Source of the DNA: Parachlorella kessleri
Taxonomy: Eukaryota; Chlorophyta; Trebouxiophyceae; Chlorellales; Chlorellaceae
Direction of reading: 5' to 3'
Length of the DNA stretch: 32,445 nt
Assembly: GCA_001598975.1 (NCBI GenBank)
Contig: BBXU01001962.1
Coordinates: 1 to 32,445, forward strand
The translations under genes and the position numbers were made by a program. The notes under the pieces were generated by a model. That model was given only the letters and a program-made list of their open reading frames with translations, ran no database searches and was not told the origin of the DNA. Below, piece after piece: positions 1-10,490 of this stretch; positions within the stretch are counted from its first letter, which is position 1, and each line of letters opens with the position of its first letter.

Positions 1-523
1 CCCCCCCCCCCCGGCAGACTGGTACTTGCATTTGTCTCCTGAGGGTTGGGTGTGCCAGTATAAATCTCATTGGGTACTACAGTCCAGCTCTCAATCCCTG
101 TTTGCCCTACCTGCCACCCATACTACTAGTCTCTGTTTGGTCCTCATGACCGCAACATGGAGGCATCTAGTTTATAAGGTAGTTACGTTTGAAAATGCCA
201 GTACATACTGGCGTTTTCACAAATGAGGCCAAATCAAGCTATGGAACAGCATGAGAAGGGTAGCCATGCCGCAGCTGGTGAGACAGCTCAGTGCCTTCTT
301 GGCACCCAAACTGTTTTTTCCGGAGTTCCGGCGCAGTTTATCGTTGCCTCGAGGCGGAAAACATAGAAAGGCTCTACAGCTGCCTGGAATAACATTTCCC
401 ATGGGGCCAGGAGTTGTTTGTACTCAGTTGTTGCGCGCTTCCCTGTGACTGCTCTTCTTTGCCTGCTTGAGCTTGGACACGCTAAGGCGTAGATATCGAT
501 CATCGTCTATGATAGTGACCCCC
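1..523. other. Upstream flank of AP2-like copy 1, no gene seen
   Basis: No open frame here looks like protein. The window starts with a run of 12 C, probably a simple repeat or an assembly edge. A near-perfect 28-nt inverted repeat lies at 191-218. The segment just before the first AP2-like gene does not clearly match the blocks upstream of copies 2 and 3, so the promoter of copy 1 may have diverged or the duplication boundary may lie here. Confidence 0.5.
191..218. repeat. 28-nt palindrome (hairpin)
   Basis: The arms GAAAATGCCAGTA and TACTGGCGTTTTC pair over 13 positions with one G-T wobble and a 2-nt loop. It lies about 300 nt upstream of the first AP2-like start codon. It could be a dyad binding site, the terminus of a small element, or chance. 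Nothing else supports a function. Confidence 0.45.
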
Positions 524-2536
524 ATGCAGAGAGAGGAGGGTGAAACCTGTCATTATGTTGGTGTAACAGCTCAGGGGGGCCGCTGGAGGGCACGCCTCCA
601 GCCTGCCCCTCTTGCTGAGTCAAGCCTAAGTGTCATGAACGCCGGACGTCTTTCCCTGAGCTGCAACACTGCCTTGGAGGCTGCCGTGGCTCGTGACCTA
701 GGCTGCTGCTGGGCGGCAATGCACACAGGCCAACACCTTGCAGCTAATGCGCACTCGGACTGGTACGGCATGCTTGGCACAGACACGCTGCCAGCTCTTC
801 TTTCTTTGCTTCTCTGGTCTGTTGATGCCACCAAGCTTGCATTCTGGACGGCCCACAGCTTTTACCTCGTGCTTCAACCTATGGTGCCACCCTGTGGTGG
901 ACAGAAAATGGGTCACCAACTGCCTTTTAACATTCACTCAAACCATGCTGCTGTTCCCTGCCGCAGGTACCGGCAACACTGCGAGTCAACACTGCAGCAG
1001 CTAACTGCAGTGCAGGGGATGCAAGACCTCTTGAGGCAGCTCCGAGGCGATGGCAGCCTGGCACGCATCGCAGCGCAACTGGCTGTTGACCTTGCCAGTG
1101 GTGCGGCACAGCCAGACACTGGGGTCCGTGCACGCAGTGATAAGGCCACAATGCCCCATCAAGTCCGGCTGAAGGTGCAGGTTAACTCAGAGGGCAGGCC
1201 GCATGATGGAGCAGGTAGTAAAGCAATCAGCTTGCTATATTGCAGCTCCGATTTGGAGGCGGCAGCAGCAGGGGACCTGGCTGTACTGTGGAGGCAGCAC
1301 CACCTGCCAGCCTTGAAGACAAGGATACAGACACCTAAACTCGGCATTGACAGGTAAGGATCCAATCGTCCGCCTCCCTTTCCCCTGCATGGAGCATCGA
1401 GATGGCCTCAGGTACATTGCGCTTGAACGGCCCCTGGGTTCATCCCCGTGTCATTGCCATGTACACAATGCTTCATAAGCGAAGACTGGCATGAAACTGT
1501 TTTAATCCTGCCGTGCTAGAACTGCTGTGCCAACATAAGCCTTCAAGCCTGCTGTATCAAAAGCATATGCTTATGTTTGCCCCATGACAGGTACCATACC
1601 GAACCTGGCCTTGTGCAGCGCCTGCAAGCTGCTGCAGACCTGCCCCAGCTAAAGGAGCTGCTGAGGCAGCTGCGTGATGGCGGCACCCTCAAGCGCCTGG
1701 CGCAAGTGCCACCACGGCAGGGCGCAGCGGCCATGGTAGCAGGGGAAGCTGGGCGCCATGAGCGAGCAGCAGCGTCTGGCCCTCAGCTGGGAAGGGAGGC
1801 AGTCGCAGCGGAGAGTCTTGCCGCCCGGGGTGAGCTGCCGGAGGTTGTGCCAAGCCAAGCTGCTGTGGCGGGGGCAGCTGCTGGGACCAAGCGGCGCAGG
1901 AGCCAAAGGCCAGCGGCGGCGCTGGGAGCCATGCTCACAGCAGGAGTGCTTGCCCAGGAGCAATGCAATGCCAATGACAGCGTGGAAGCTGGAGGGCCAG
2001 GCAGGGTCCAGCGCAGGCGCCCAGGTTGGCGACCTGTCACACCAGTAACAAGCCCGCTCTCTGGTTTGCCGCAACAGCGAGACCAAGGGCAGCAACAGCA
2101 GCAGCAAAAGCCGGAGCAAGGAAGGGCACGGGAGCCACAGCAGAGACCAGAGCAGGAGCAGCAGCAGCAACAGCCAGAGCAACAGCAGCAGCAGCAAAAC
2201 CAGGACAGGGAGGAGCAGCCAGCTGCTGAGCAGAGTGCTGGTGCTCACCAACCTCGGCCAGCCCCAGCACCAAATCCAGCAGCAACGGCCGCCGGGCCAT
2301 GCATCAGTAAACTGGCCACACTGCTATCGGACTGCTGCCACAGCCCTCAGGCCGCGGCAGTGGGACTTACGGCCAAGCTGGTGGGGGCCTTTCTTGTGGC
2401 ATACTCGGGACACTTCACCGCCCTTCAAAAGCAGGAGGCCGCTCTTTTGGTTGAGGCCCTGTTGGCAGGAGGGCAGCTTGAGGCAGTGAAGGGCTACTTG
2501 GAGGGCATGACAAAGTTGGTTGCGGTTGGCTGGTGA
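524..2536 (+). CDS. AP2-like double-domain protein, tandem copy 1 (523 aa)
   Basis: Exons 524-762, 967-1353 and 1591-2536; both introns are phase 2 and GT-AG. Residues about 10-80 resemble an AP2/ERF domain (YVGV, GRWRA, then EAAVARDL and a terminal DW). Residues about 150-208 repeat the second half of such a domain (LEAAAAGDLAVLW, then TPKLGIDR). Each is followed by a helical motif with LLRQLR-x-x-G-x-L. A KRRR patch (309-312) suggests nuclear import. A glutamine-rich tract (DNA about 2080-2215) and a C-terminal helical block (LVGAFLVAYS, LVEALLAGGQLEAVKGYLEG) follow. The ATG at 524 was chosen over upstream in-frame starts because it aligns with copies 2 and 3. Compared with them it lacks about 165 residues between two Gln tracts, including the SIM-like motif. 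The likely role is a DNA-binding regulator. The AP2 assignment is by eye and the domains are divergent. Confidence 0.72.
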
Positions 2537-3448
2537 AATGACGCCGCGTCAATAACCAAACTCCAGGTCTGTGACGATCATGCCTTGAGCAGCAGAGTCG
2601 ATCAAATTTGTGTGGAGCTCACTGGCAGTATCAGGACAGGATTGAGGCTGCCTGGGGCCCGCTGCTTTCCTTCCAGTGGCTGGCATATAAGGACACATGG
2701 GGAGCAATTAGGATATTACTTTGCTTCATTTCAGATGGAAATGCACGTGACATGAAGGGGTCAGACAGCAGTGTGGCGGGTGCCAACTGCGTCAAGAAGC
2801 AGGCAGAAGAGTCGCTTCATTTGTTGCTTACCTAGTGGTGTTACATGGCACACTATATTGAGTAGTTGGAGTATGCTCTTGCTGGGCATATGCCTGCAGT
2901 TCACTAGCTGCCTGATGTTTAGTAGTTGACCCCATTGTTGGTACGGGTTCATTGCCTTCATTGCGTCGTGGGTCAAGGTCCAGTCCACCTTGCAAGCAAT
3001 CGCACCGCATCACACACACTGCAGTGTCAGGCTGAGGGGATGGGAAACCCCACAGGCTAAGGTCTGCATGGGAAGTCAGGTCTGCATGGGAACTCACAGC
3101 CTCTGCCTTCCCAAACCAGTCCACTAGTGCAAAGCAGTCCTGGAGCTAGCTCTGCCAGTTCCTCTCTGTCCTCATGGGTTCCTTCTTGAGTCCAAGATTT
3201 CTCTTATGGCTCCCTAGACAGCTAGGATAAGCTGTAGACTCAACTGAGGTAGCCATGAGAAATGGCGGGACGGCTTTTGGCCTCCAGTAGCATCCTTCTC
3301 CGGCTTGTGTAATACCTTCGTTACTTGTTACTGGATCTAGATGTGTTGTAGTTGACGAGCCCACATCAGGAGCTCATAGCCCGCCTTCTGCGGCGGCTCA
3401 ATCTTGCCTGCAGGAAGCTGAGCCAGTCAGCCCTAGCCAGAGACCCTC
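2537..3448. other. Spacer between AP2-like copies 1 and 2
   Basis: No coding exon is visible. It contains a 44-nt block (3028-3071) repeated with one mismatch at 6373-6416 upstream of copy 3, plus other similar stretches (for example ATGGCTCCCTAG near 3204 and 6474, and CATCAGGAG just before the gene). The duplicated unit therefore includes upstream DNA. TGTAA at 3308-3312 matches the chlorophyte polyadenylation signal but lies 770 nt past the stop, so its use is uncertain. Confidence 0.55.
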
Positions 3449-5901
3449 ATGCAGGATGAAGCGGCTGACAGCCGCCATTATGTTGGGGTAAGGGCTAACG
3501 TGGGCAGCTGGAAGGCCTTCCTTTGGGTTGCTCCTCTTGAGCATGCTGATGCAAGCCCAGCTGCCAGGAGCCCTGGCCGCAAGACACACCTGCTGACCTG
3601 CAAGACTGCCTTGGAGGCTGCCGTGGCCCGTGACCTGGGCTGCTGCTGGGCAGCATACCACACAAGGCAACGACCTGAAGCAAATACTCACTCGGACTGG
3701 TAGGCATGCCACGGGCAGAGCTGCTCCCCCTCCTTTCTAGGTTGCTTCTGCCCTACTCTACTCTGATGTGGCAATGGGGTGACATTTGGGTATAACAATA
3801 TGGTATAACAATATACCTAGACGACGTAGTTATGATCCTACATTGCCGCAGGTATTGGCAACACTGTGCTTCAACATTGCAGCAGCTGCAGCAGCTGGCG
3901 ACAGTGCAGCAGCTGCAGGACCGGTTGAAAGAGCTCAATGGCGACGGCATCCTGGCAAGCATTGCAGCGAAATTGGCTCTTGACCTGGACAGCAGGGTGG
4001 CCAAGCCGGCCACAAGATTTCAGGGATTTAGAAAAGACAGCAAGACGGGCAAGCCCTATCATGTCCGAATGAGTGCTGAGCACGCCCAGGAGGGCAGGCA
4101 AGGTAGCGGAACAGAGAGCAAGTTAGTCAGCTTGCTTTCTTGCAGCTCTGAAGTGGAAGCAGCAGCAGCTTGGGATCTGGCTGTACTTTGGAGGAGCCAT
4201 CATCTGCCAGGCATGAGAACACGGGTGCTGACACCTAACTTCAGCACTGACAGGTACCTTTGTAATGCCAACGCCCCTTTCCATGCATAGAGCGTGTAGC
4301 GCCCCTGTTGTGGCGAAGCACTTACCACATGGGTGATGTCGATGTCTTGCTTCCCTCCTAGTTTCAACCGAGGTCTGGCGCGAGGCTAATTTGACCGCCA
4401 TGTACTATGCAAAACTTGCACTTCCAAACACAACCCTCAAGCCTGTTGTATCAGATGCGCATAAGTATATTTCCCCCATCACAGGTACCATGCGGAACCT
4501 GGCCTTGTACACCAGCTGCGGTCAGCTGCAACTGTGGACCAGCTGAGGGCACTGCTGAGGCAGCTGCGTGATGATGGCACCCTCAAGCGCCTGGCGCAAA
4601 TGCCACCAGGACAGGGTGCAGCGACAGTTGCGGCAGGGGCACCTGAACAGCAAGAGCGAGCAGCAGAGTCTGTCCCAGAGGCAGCAGTGGTCCCCCAACA
4701 GGGAAGGGGGACAAATGCAGCGGAGAGCCCAGTTGGGGTGCAGCTATCGGCGCTTGTGCCAACACAAGCTCCCTTCACAAAGACAGCTGCTGGGACCAAG
4801 CGGCGCAGGAGCCAGGGGACAGCAGCAGCGCTGGGAGCCATGCTTACTACAGGAGTGCTTGCACAGGAAGCGGCATTTGACAAGCCTGATGCCAGTGATA
4901 GCAGTGAAGCTGAGAGGCCTCACAGGGTCAAGGGCCGGCATGCAGGTCAGCGACTTGCCACTCCAGCAGCGAGCCCGCTCAATGGCTTCCCATGGTGGCA
5001 TGAACAACAGCAGGAGCGACAGAAGCAACAGCCCGAGCAGGAACAGGCACCTGAGCCACAGCAGCAGCGGGAGCAGCAACGGCAGCAGCGGGGACATGAG
5101 CATGAGCCACAGCAGGAGGCAGCAGGCGCAGCACGCAGTCCTGGACTGACGTGCTCTCCCTCCGCCACCAGTGATGATGATGTCATCATTGTCTCCGAAA
5201 CTCCTGGCTTGGCTTGCCGGAGGGCAGCCTCCTCTCCATCACCAGAACATACAGCGGCAGCAGGACTGCGTCAGTGTGTACCGGCTGTTGCTCTGAAGCA
5301 GGAGGCACTTGACACTACAGCCATGGGGCGGGTGGGATGCAATTGGCCCGCGGGCTATAGGGCCAAGGTTGGTGCCGCGCGTGCAACCTTGGTCGCGAAA
5401 GAAAAGGGGTTCGACCCGGCTGCTGGTATGCCTACAGGGCCGCTACCTCCAGCCGACCTACCACTGCAGCCACTACTGCCTTCGCCACAGCTGCTGCAGC
5501 AGCAGCGACAACAGAAGCAAAGCCAGGCCAGGGAAGGGCAGCAGCAGCAGCGGCGACGGCGGCCGCAACACAACCCGCAGGTGCAGCAGCAGCAGGACAG
5601 GGAGCCAGCTTCAAAGCAGAATGCTGGTGCTTACCAACCACCACCAGCATCAGAACCAGCAGCGGCGGCCGCTGGGCCAAGCCTCACCAAATTGGCCACA
5701 CTGCTATCGGGCTGCTGCGATAGCCCCCAGGCCGCAGCAATGGGGCTCACGCCCAAGCTGGTGGGGGCCTTTCTTGTGGCATACTCCAGGCATTTCACCG
5801 CCCTTCAAAAACAGGAAGCTGCCCTGTTGGTCGAGGCTCTGCTGGCAGGAGGGCAGCTTGAGGCTGTGAAGGGCTACTTGGAGGGCACGATACCGGTATA
5901 G
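3449..5901 (+). CDS. AP2-like double-domain protein, tandem copy 2, intact (689 aa)
   Basis: Exons 3449-3699, 3852-4253 and 4485-5901, both introns phase 2. An in-frame TAG lies shortly before the ATG, so the start is well bounded. Order of parts: AP2-like domain 1 (aa 10-84; HYVGVR, GSWKAF, ALEAAVARDL, ending THSDW); helical motif 1 (aa about 85-125); AP2-like half domain 2 (about 150-218; EVEAAAAWDLAVLW, PNFSTDR); helical motif 2 (219-258, LLRQLRDDGTLKRLA); KRRR (323-326); Gln tract 1; an acidic-hydrophobic SIM-like motif DDDVIIV (448-454); an LKQE sumoylation-type site (K489); Gln tract 2; and a C-terminal helical block of about 65 residues. A nuclear regulator under SUMO control is the inferred role. 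The frame is open throughout, making this the reference copy of the array. Confidence 0.78.
5173..5193 (+). other. SUMO-interacting motif coding segment, copy 2
   Basis: Encodes DDDVIIV, three acidic residues followed by V-I-I-V, the typical arrangement of a SUMO-interacting motif. It is conserved in copy 3 (DDEVIIV) within otherwise divergent low-complexity sequence. A psi-K-x-E site (LKQE, lysine codon 5296-5298) follows about 35 residues later. Confidence 0.5.
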
Positions 5902-6834
5902 CCAGTTGGGTTGGCTGCTATGGGACTCCCCTTAGCAGCCAACTTGGTGTCTCGGCGACGCCACAGCCAACCCCTTCCGCGCCCAGGTTTGTGAGGAGCA
6001 TGGATCGAGCAGCTGAACTCTCCAAGACTTCGATGGCGCTCGCCTGCAGCATCAGGACTGAAAGGACGTGCCTCGGCCTGTTGTTTTAGTTTCACAAGGT
6101 TGTAAGCTGGTATGGTGAGGGGCGCCTGGAGCCTTTGTTCGGGATAGACCTAGGCCTTCACTTGCGCTCTTGCTTGTTTGTTGCCTACCCGTGTAGTGGT
6201 GCTTCATGCCATCATCTTGAGTCTGTGTATTGAAGTGAAGGGTTGCTGAGAGCCAGCCTCCATGTAAGTAGTTGACCCGAACTTCGGAAGAGTTCACGGG
6301 TTCAGTTGTCTTCGTTAGGTCGTGTGAAAAGTTTCTGGCCCGTCTGCACCGCAACATTGCACGCTGCCGTGCCAGGCTGAGGGGATGGGAAGCCCCACAG
6401 GCTAAGGTCTGCATGGACCAAGTTCGGCTTTGTCCGCCTGGGTCCCTTCGTACTGCCATGTAGGCAGCTCTAATGGCTCCCTAGGCACCTAGAGCGGCAC
6501 GTAGGACAAGCTGTGGATTCGACTGGTAAGGGCTACCTCAGCGCGCTGCAGCTGTTGAGGGCGGGACCGCTTCTGGAGCCTAGGCTAGCCTGACATCACT
6601 TGATGGGTGGGTATTGGCATGATTTGGCCTCCCAGGATCCCCAGCAGCGTCAAGCTGACGGATGTCCTCCTTAAGCGAGGTGTGATACTTTCGTTACTGC
6701 CCGATCTAGTTAATACTGATCATCCAACTGTTGTAAATAACGATCCCCCATCAGGAGTTTGTGTAGCCCGGCTCCTCTGTTTTGCCTGCAGTAGGTTTGG
6801 ACCAGTCAAACCGTAGTGGGCTGCAGAGACCCTT
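5902..6834. other. Spacer between AP2-like copies 2 and 3
   Basis: No coding exon is visible. It shares several blocks with the spacer before copy 2, the clearest at 6373-6416. TGTAA at 6732-6736 lies about 830 nt past the stop of copy 2 and 100 nt before copy 3. An in-frame TAG between the spacer and the ATG of copy 3 bounds that start. Confidence 0.5.
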
Positions 6835-9370
6835 ATGCATGATGAAGCGGCTGACAGCCGCCATTATATTGGGGTGAGGGCTAACGGGGCAAGCTGGAAG
6901 GCGGTCCTTTGGGTTGGCCCTTATGATGGTGCTGATGCAAGCCCAACTAAGAGGAGCGGTGGCGGCTATACACACCTCCTGGTTTGCAATACTGCCTTGG
7001 AGGCTGTCACTGCCCGTGACCTGGGCTGCTGCTGGGCGGCGCTTCACACACGCCACCGGCCTGAGGCAAATACACACGCACACTGGTAGGGCATGCTTCA
7101 CGCAGACCCACTCACTTTCTTGCTCACCTGCGGTCTATCCTGATCTGGTTTTGGTCTTCTGAAAATGAATGGTGAAGATATATGATATTATGCAGGCAAT
7201 ACACCAGTATACCTCCTTTCTGATCGCATCACCTGTCACCCTAATTAAATACACCTGTTGTCTGAGAAGCCACCGCAGGTACCAGCTGCACTGCGCTTCA
7301 GCGTTACAGAAGCTGCCGCAGCTGGAGACAGTGCAGCAGCTGCGAGACTTTTTGAAACAGCTCCGGGACGACGGCACCCTGGCTAGCATCGCAGCTCAAC
7401 TGGCTGCTGACCTTGACAGCGGGGCGTCAAAGCCTGCCACAAATTTCCACGGCATTAAGAAAGACTGCCGGAAGAAGAATTAACCCTACCAGGTCCGACT
7501 GACCGCTGATTGCGACCCTGAGGGCAGGCCAGGCAGCGGAGCAGGCAGCAAGCAAGCCAGTTTGCTTTCATGCAGCTCTGAAGTGGAAGCAGCAGCAGCG
7601 TGGGATCTGGCTGTACTCTGGAGGAGCCACCACCTGCCAGCCCTGAAGACACGGGTGCCGACACCTAACTTCAGCACTGACAGGTACAGGGTTGGATGCT
7701 AGCGGCCCCTGCCCCCGCATGGAGCTCGTGTCCTCCAGTGGCACTTTACTTCCCACATGAGCGACCTCTTGTTCCCACCCTGACTGCAGCCATAGGTACA
7801 TGAGGGGTCGCGAGGGAAGCCTGGCAGGAGAGTAGGTTGAGCAGAATTTTCCTTCTAGTTTACACTGCCAAACACAAACCATCAAGCCTGCTGTATTGAC
7901 GGCGTATGTTGTTCTTTTGCCCACGCCAGGTACCATACCCAGCCTGGCCTGGTTGAACGCCTGCAGGCAGCTGCAAATATAGATCAGCTGCGGACACTTC
8001 TGAGGCAGCTGCGTGATGACGGGACCTTAGCGCGCCTGGCACCGGGGCAGAGTGCAGCAGCAGTGGCGGTAGAAGCAGCTGGACATGAAAGGGCAGCAGC
8101 GTCTGCCCTGTTGGCAGCACCAGTGGCCAAAGCAGCACCGACACTGCACGCACGGCTGGGAAGGGAGTCAGCACTAGTACCCAATGCGGAGAGCCTAGCC
8201 GTTGGGCTGCGGTTGCCAGCCTTTGTTCCAAGGCAAGCTGCCATGGCGGGGCCAGGTGCTGGAACCAAGCGGCGCAGGAGCAAGAGGCCAGCGGCGGCGC
8301 TGGGAGCTCTGCTCACGGCAGGAGTGCTTGCAGGGGAAGCGGCATCAGAGGGGTCCGAGGCCAGTGACAGTGAGGGAGTCCGCGATGAGGGGGTTGGGAG
8401 GGTCAATCGCAGGAAACCTCCAAGTCAGCCTGCCACATCAGCTGGGAGCCTGCTCTATGCTTCGCCACAGCGGCAGGAACAAGAGCAGCAGGGGCAGCAG
8501 CAACAGCCGGAGCAGGAACATGCACAGGCACAGGAGCCACAGCAGGACCGACAGCAGGAGCAGCAGCAGGAACAGCAACGGCAGCAGCGGGGACAGGGGC
8601 AGGAGCCACAGCGGGACACAGCAGGCACAGCACGCAGGCATGCACTGCCATGCTCTCCCTCCGCCACCAGTGATGATGAGGTCATCATCGTCTCCCAAAC
8701 TCCTGGCCTGGCTTGCCGCAGAGCAGCTTCCATACCATCACCGAGTCGAACAGCCGCAGCAGAAGGAGTGGCAGCAGGAGTACGGCAGTGTGCGCAGGTT
8801 GTTGCTGTGAAACAGGAGGGGCCTGGCGCTGCAGGCATGGGCCCAGTGGGATGCAGTGGGCTGGAGGGGTGCGCAGTAGCCAAGGTGGGTGTCGCCCATG
8901 CAACCTTGGTAGCAGGGGCGGAAGGAGAGGGGTCCGTCCCAGGCATGCCGACAGGGTCGCTGCCTGCAGCTTACTTGCCACCGCCACCACCACTGCCCTT
9001 GCCACAGCAGCAGCAGTTACCGCCGCATTTACCGCAGCAGCATCAGCCGGTCCAAAACGCGGAAAGTCAGCCAGCTGCTGATCAGAATAACATTGCCCGC
9101 CAAGCTCAAGCACCGCCACCAGCAGAGCCAGCAGTTGCGGCGGCTGCCGAGCCAAGCACCTGTACACTGCCCACGCTGCTGTCGCGCTGCTGCCGCAGCC
9201 GCCAGGCCGCAGCAGTGGGGCTCACGGCCAGGCTGGTGGGGGCCTTTGCTGGAGCTTACTCAAAGCACTTCACGCCGCTCCAAAAGCAGGAAGCCGCCCA
9301 GTGGGTTGGGGCGCTGTTGGCAGAAGGGCAGCTTGAGGCTGTGAGGAGCTATTTGGAGAGTATGGTATAG
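6835..9370 (+). pseudogene. AP2-like double-domain gene, tandem copy 3, with an in-frame TAA
   Basis: Exons 6835-7085, 7279-7683 and 7930-9370 align with copy 2 throughout, with the same phase-2 introns; the total is 699 codons. One codon, TAA at 7481-7483 (codon 152), breaks exon 2 between helical motif 1 and AP2-like domain 2. The frame is open on both sides of it, so there is no frameshift. The rest is well kept: EVEAAAAWDLAVLW, KRRR (332-335), DDEVIIV SIM-like motif (467-473), VKQE sumoylation-type site (K513) and the C-terminal helical block. It is either a young pseudogene, a gene making only a 151-residue single-domain protein, or a sequencing error. Readthrough is possible but not indicated. 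The good preservation past the stop argues that the lesion is recent or not real. Confidence 0.65.
7481..7483 (+). other. Premature TAA codon in copy 3, exon 2
   Basis: The aligned codon is AAG in copy 2 and ATG in copy 1, so no single substitution from either gives TAA. Codons on both sides keep the paralogous frame (CCC TAC CAG for Pro-Tyr-Gln). None of the genes modelled here uses TAA as its terminal stop, but with only one internal TAA in the window, codon reassignment is unlikely. Confidence 0.75.
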
Positions 9371-10490
9371 CTGGTAGGGGTTGGCTGCTGAGGGGAGACA
9401 CTGCGACGGCCTCGGGCAGCCTATTATTGTGGACGCTGGCGAGCAGGAGGCGGGCTGTGTAGGTTTCAACCGGCTGGCCCATGCGAGGCATGGCCAGGGT
9501 AGCAGTGGAGGCACACATGTTCAGGATGTGGGAGCAAGAACGCTCGGAGTGGCAACGGGCCTCTCACCTTCCCTTGTGGGGCCTAGGGGAAGTTCTGTCA
9601 TGTCTCAGAGCTAAAATGCAGCCCTGTGTGTAGGCGGTGGTGGGGGCAGGGCAGTTATATAGATAGGTATACTAAATGTGCTGTTCTGATAGGGTTGGTA
9701 CTGTTCTGTAGAGGTATAGATGTGCTGTTCTGATAGGGTTAGTTGCAGTCATGCTGTGGGTGACCATTTGGAATGATTTACGAGGCATTGTTTTGGCCCT
9801 GACGCCTAGGTTTGGGCACTAACATGTTGCCAGTGCTACAGAATATGTTTGAAGCAAGACGCGCACGGCAACTCAATGAAAGGCAGTCCTGTGGCGCTTG
9901 AGAATGGCGGCAGGTCGTGCAAACATATGTCTGGTAGCTGTGAACTAGTTGGGCTGGATGCAAGGTGTGCTCTGTGCCTGTCTCATGGCATCAAGACGGA
10001 GCAACTGTGTGCATTGTACAACTGTTACTTGTAACCGCCAAAGCTGGGCGCATGCGAGGTGTGCTGTTACCTGGGCGCTGGCTTGCAACCCGTTTACTAT
10101 CTTTGGTCTTCTGTCCAATAGACAAGAAACCAGTGCAACTATAGAGACAGGGACCTGCAGGCTGGATGCAAGCCACCCTTGGTGGTTTGGTTGTGGCTCG
10201 TCTTCGCATCGCTAGGTGAAACCGCAGGCGGCCCTACCCCTGCCGCCTTCAGCAATCAAGCAGAGCCGATTGCGCTACCAGGCCACATAGGAACGAACCC
10301 CCACGGCTGTCTGCATAAGGCCACCAGCTCGGAGATGATCCCGGCAACAGGTCCACCCTCCACCGCAACACCTCATGTGTCTGCTTGCCGCTGCTAGATC
10401 AGTCCCACCGCCACGGGGCCAACCCTCCAACACCAGCTGCAGTGCTGCGCTCCTCCTCCTGCCACGCCACGCTCCTTGGCCGTAAGATAC
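9371..10490. other. Convergent intergenic region between AP2-like copy 3 and RPN9
   Basis: No coding exon is visible. The two genes point at each other, so this holds both 3' ends. A 21-nt sequence starting ATGTGCTGTTCTGA occurs exactly twice, at 9676-9696 and 9720-9740. TGTAA at 10030-10034 on the plus strand is a weak polyadenylation-signal candidate for copy 3. Confidence 0.5.
9676..9740. repeat. Direct repeat, two 21-nt copies
   Basis: Identical 21-nt copies at 9676-9696 and 9720-9740, period 44 nt, in the 3' flank of copy 3. No further copies were seen. Confidence 0.7.

Larger units (their letters stand above)
524..9370 (+). repeat. Three-copy tandem gene array
   Basis: Three genes in the same orientation with start codons 2925 and 3386 nt apart. 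They share exon number, intron phase, intron positions, domain order and parts of the spacers. Length differences lie mainly in the CAG-rich last exon (946, 1417 and 1441 nt). Unequal crossing-over is the simplest origin. Confidence 0.85.

Noticed and set aside
1..12. Run of C at the window start
   Set aside because: Too short to interpret; likely a simple repeat or a contig edge.
467..523. Upstream in-frame starts for copy 1
   Set aside because: Copies 2 and 3 have in-frame stops just before the ATG aligned with 524, and the extra residues match nothing.
1649..2251. Long minus-strand frame rich in leucine opposite copy 1 (similar ones opposite copies 2 and 3)
   Set aside because: It is the antisense shadow of CAG/glutamine tracts; no homology and no splice structure.
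7481..7483. Reassignment of TAA to a sense codon
   Set aside because: Only one internal TAA is seen among all modelled exons; reassignment would leave several.
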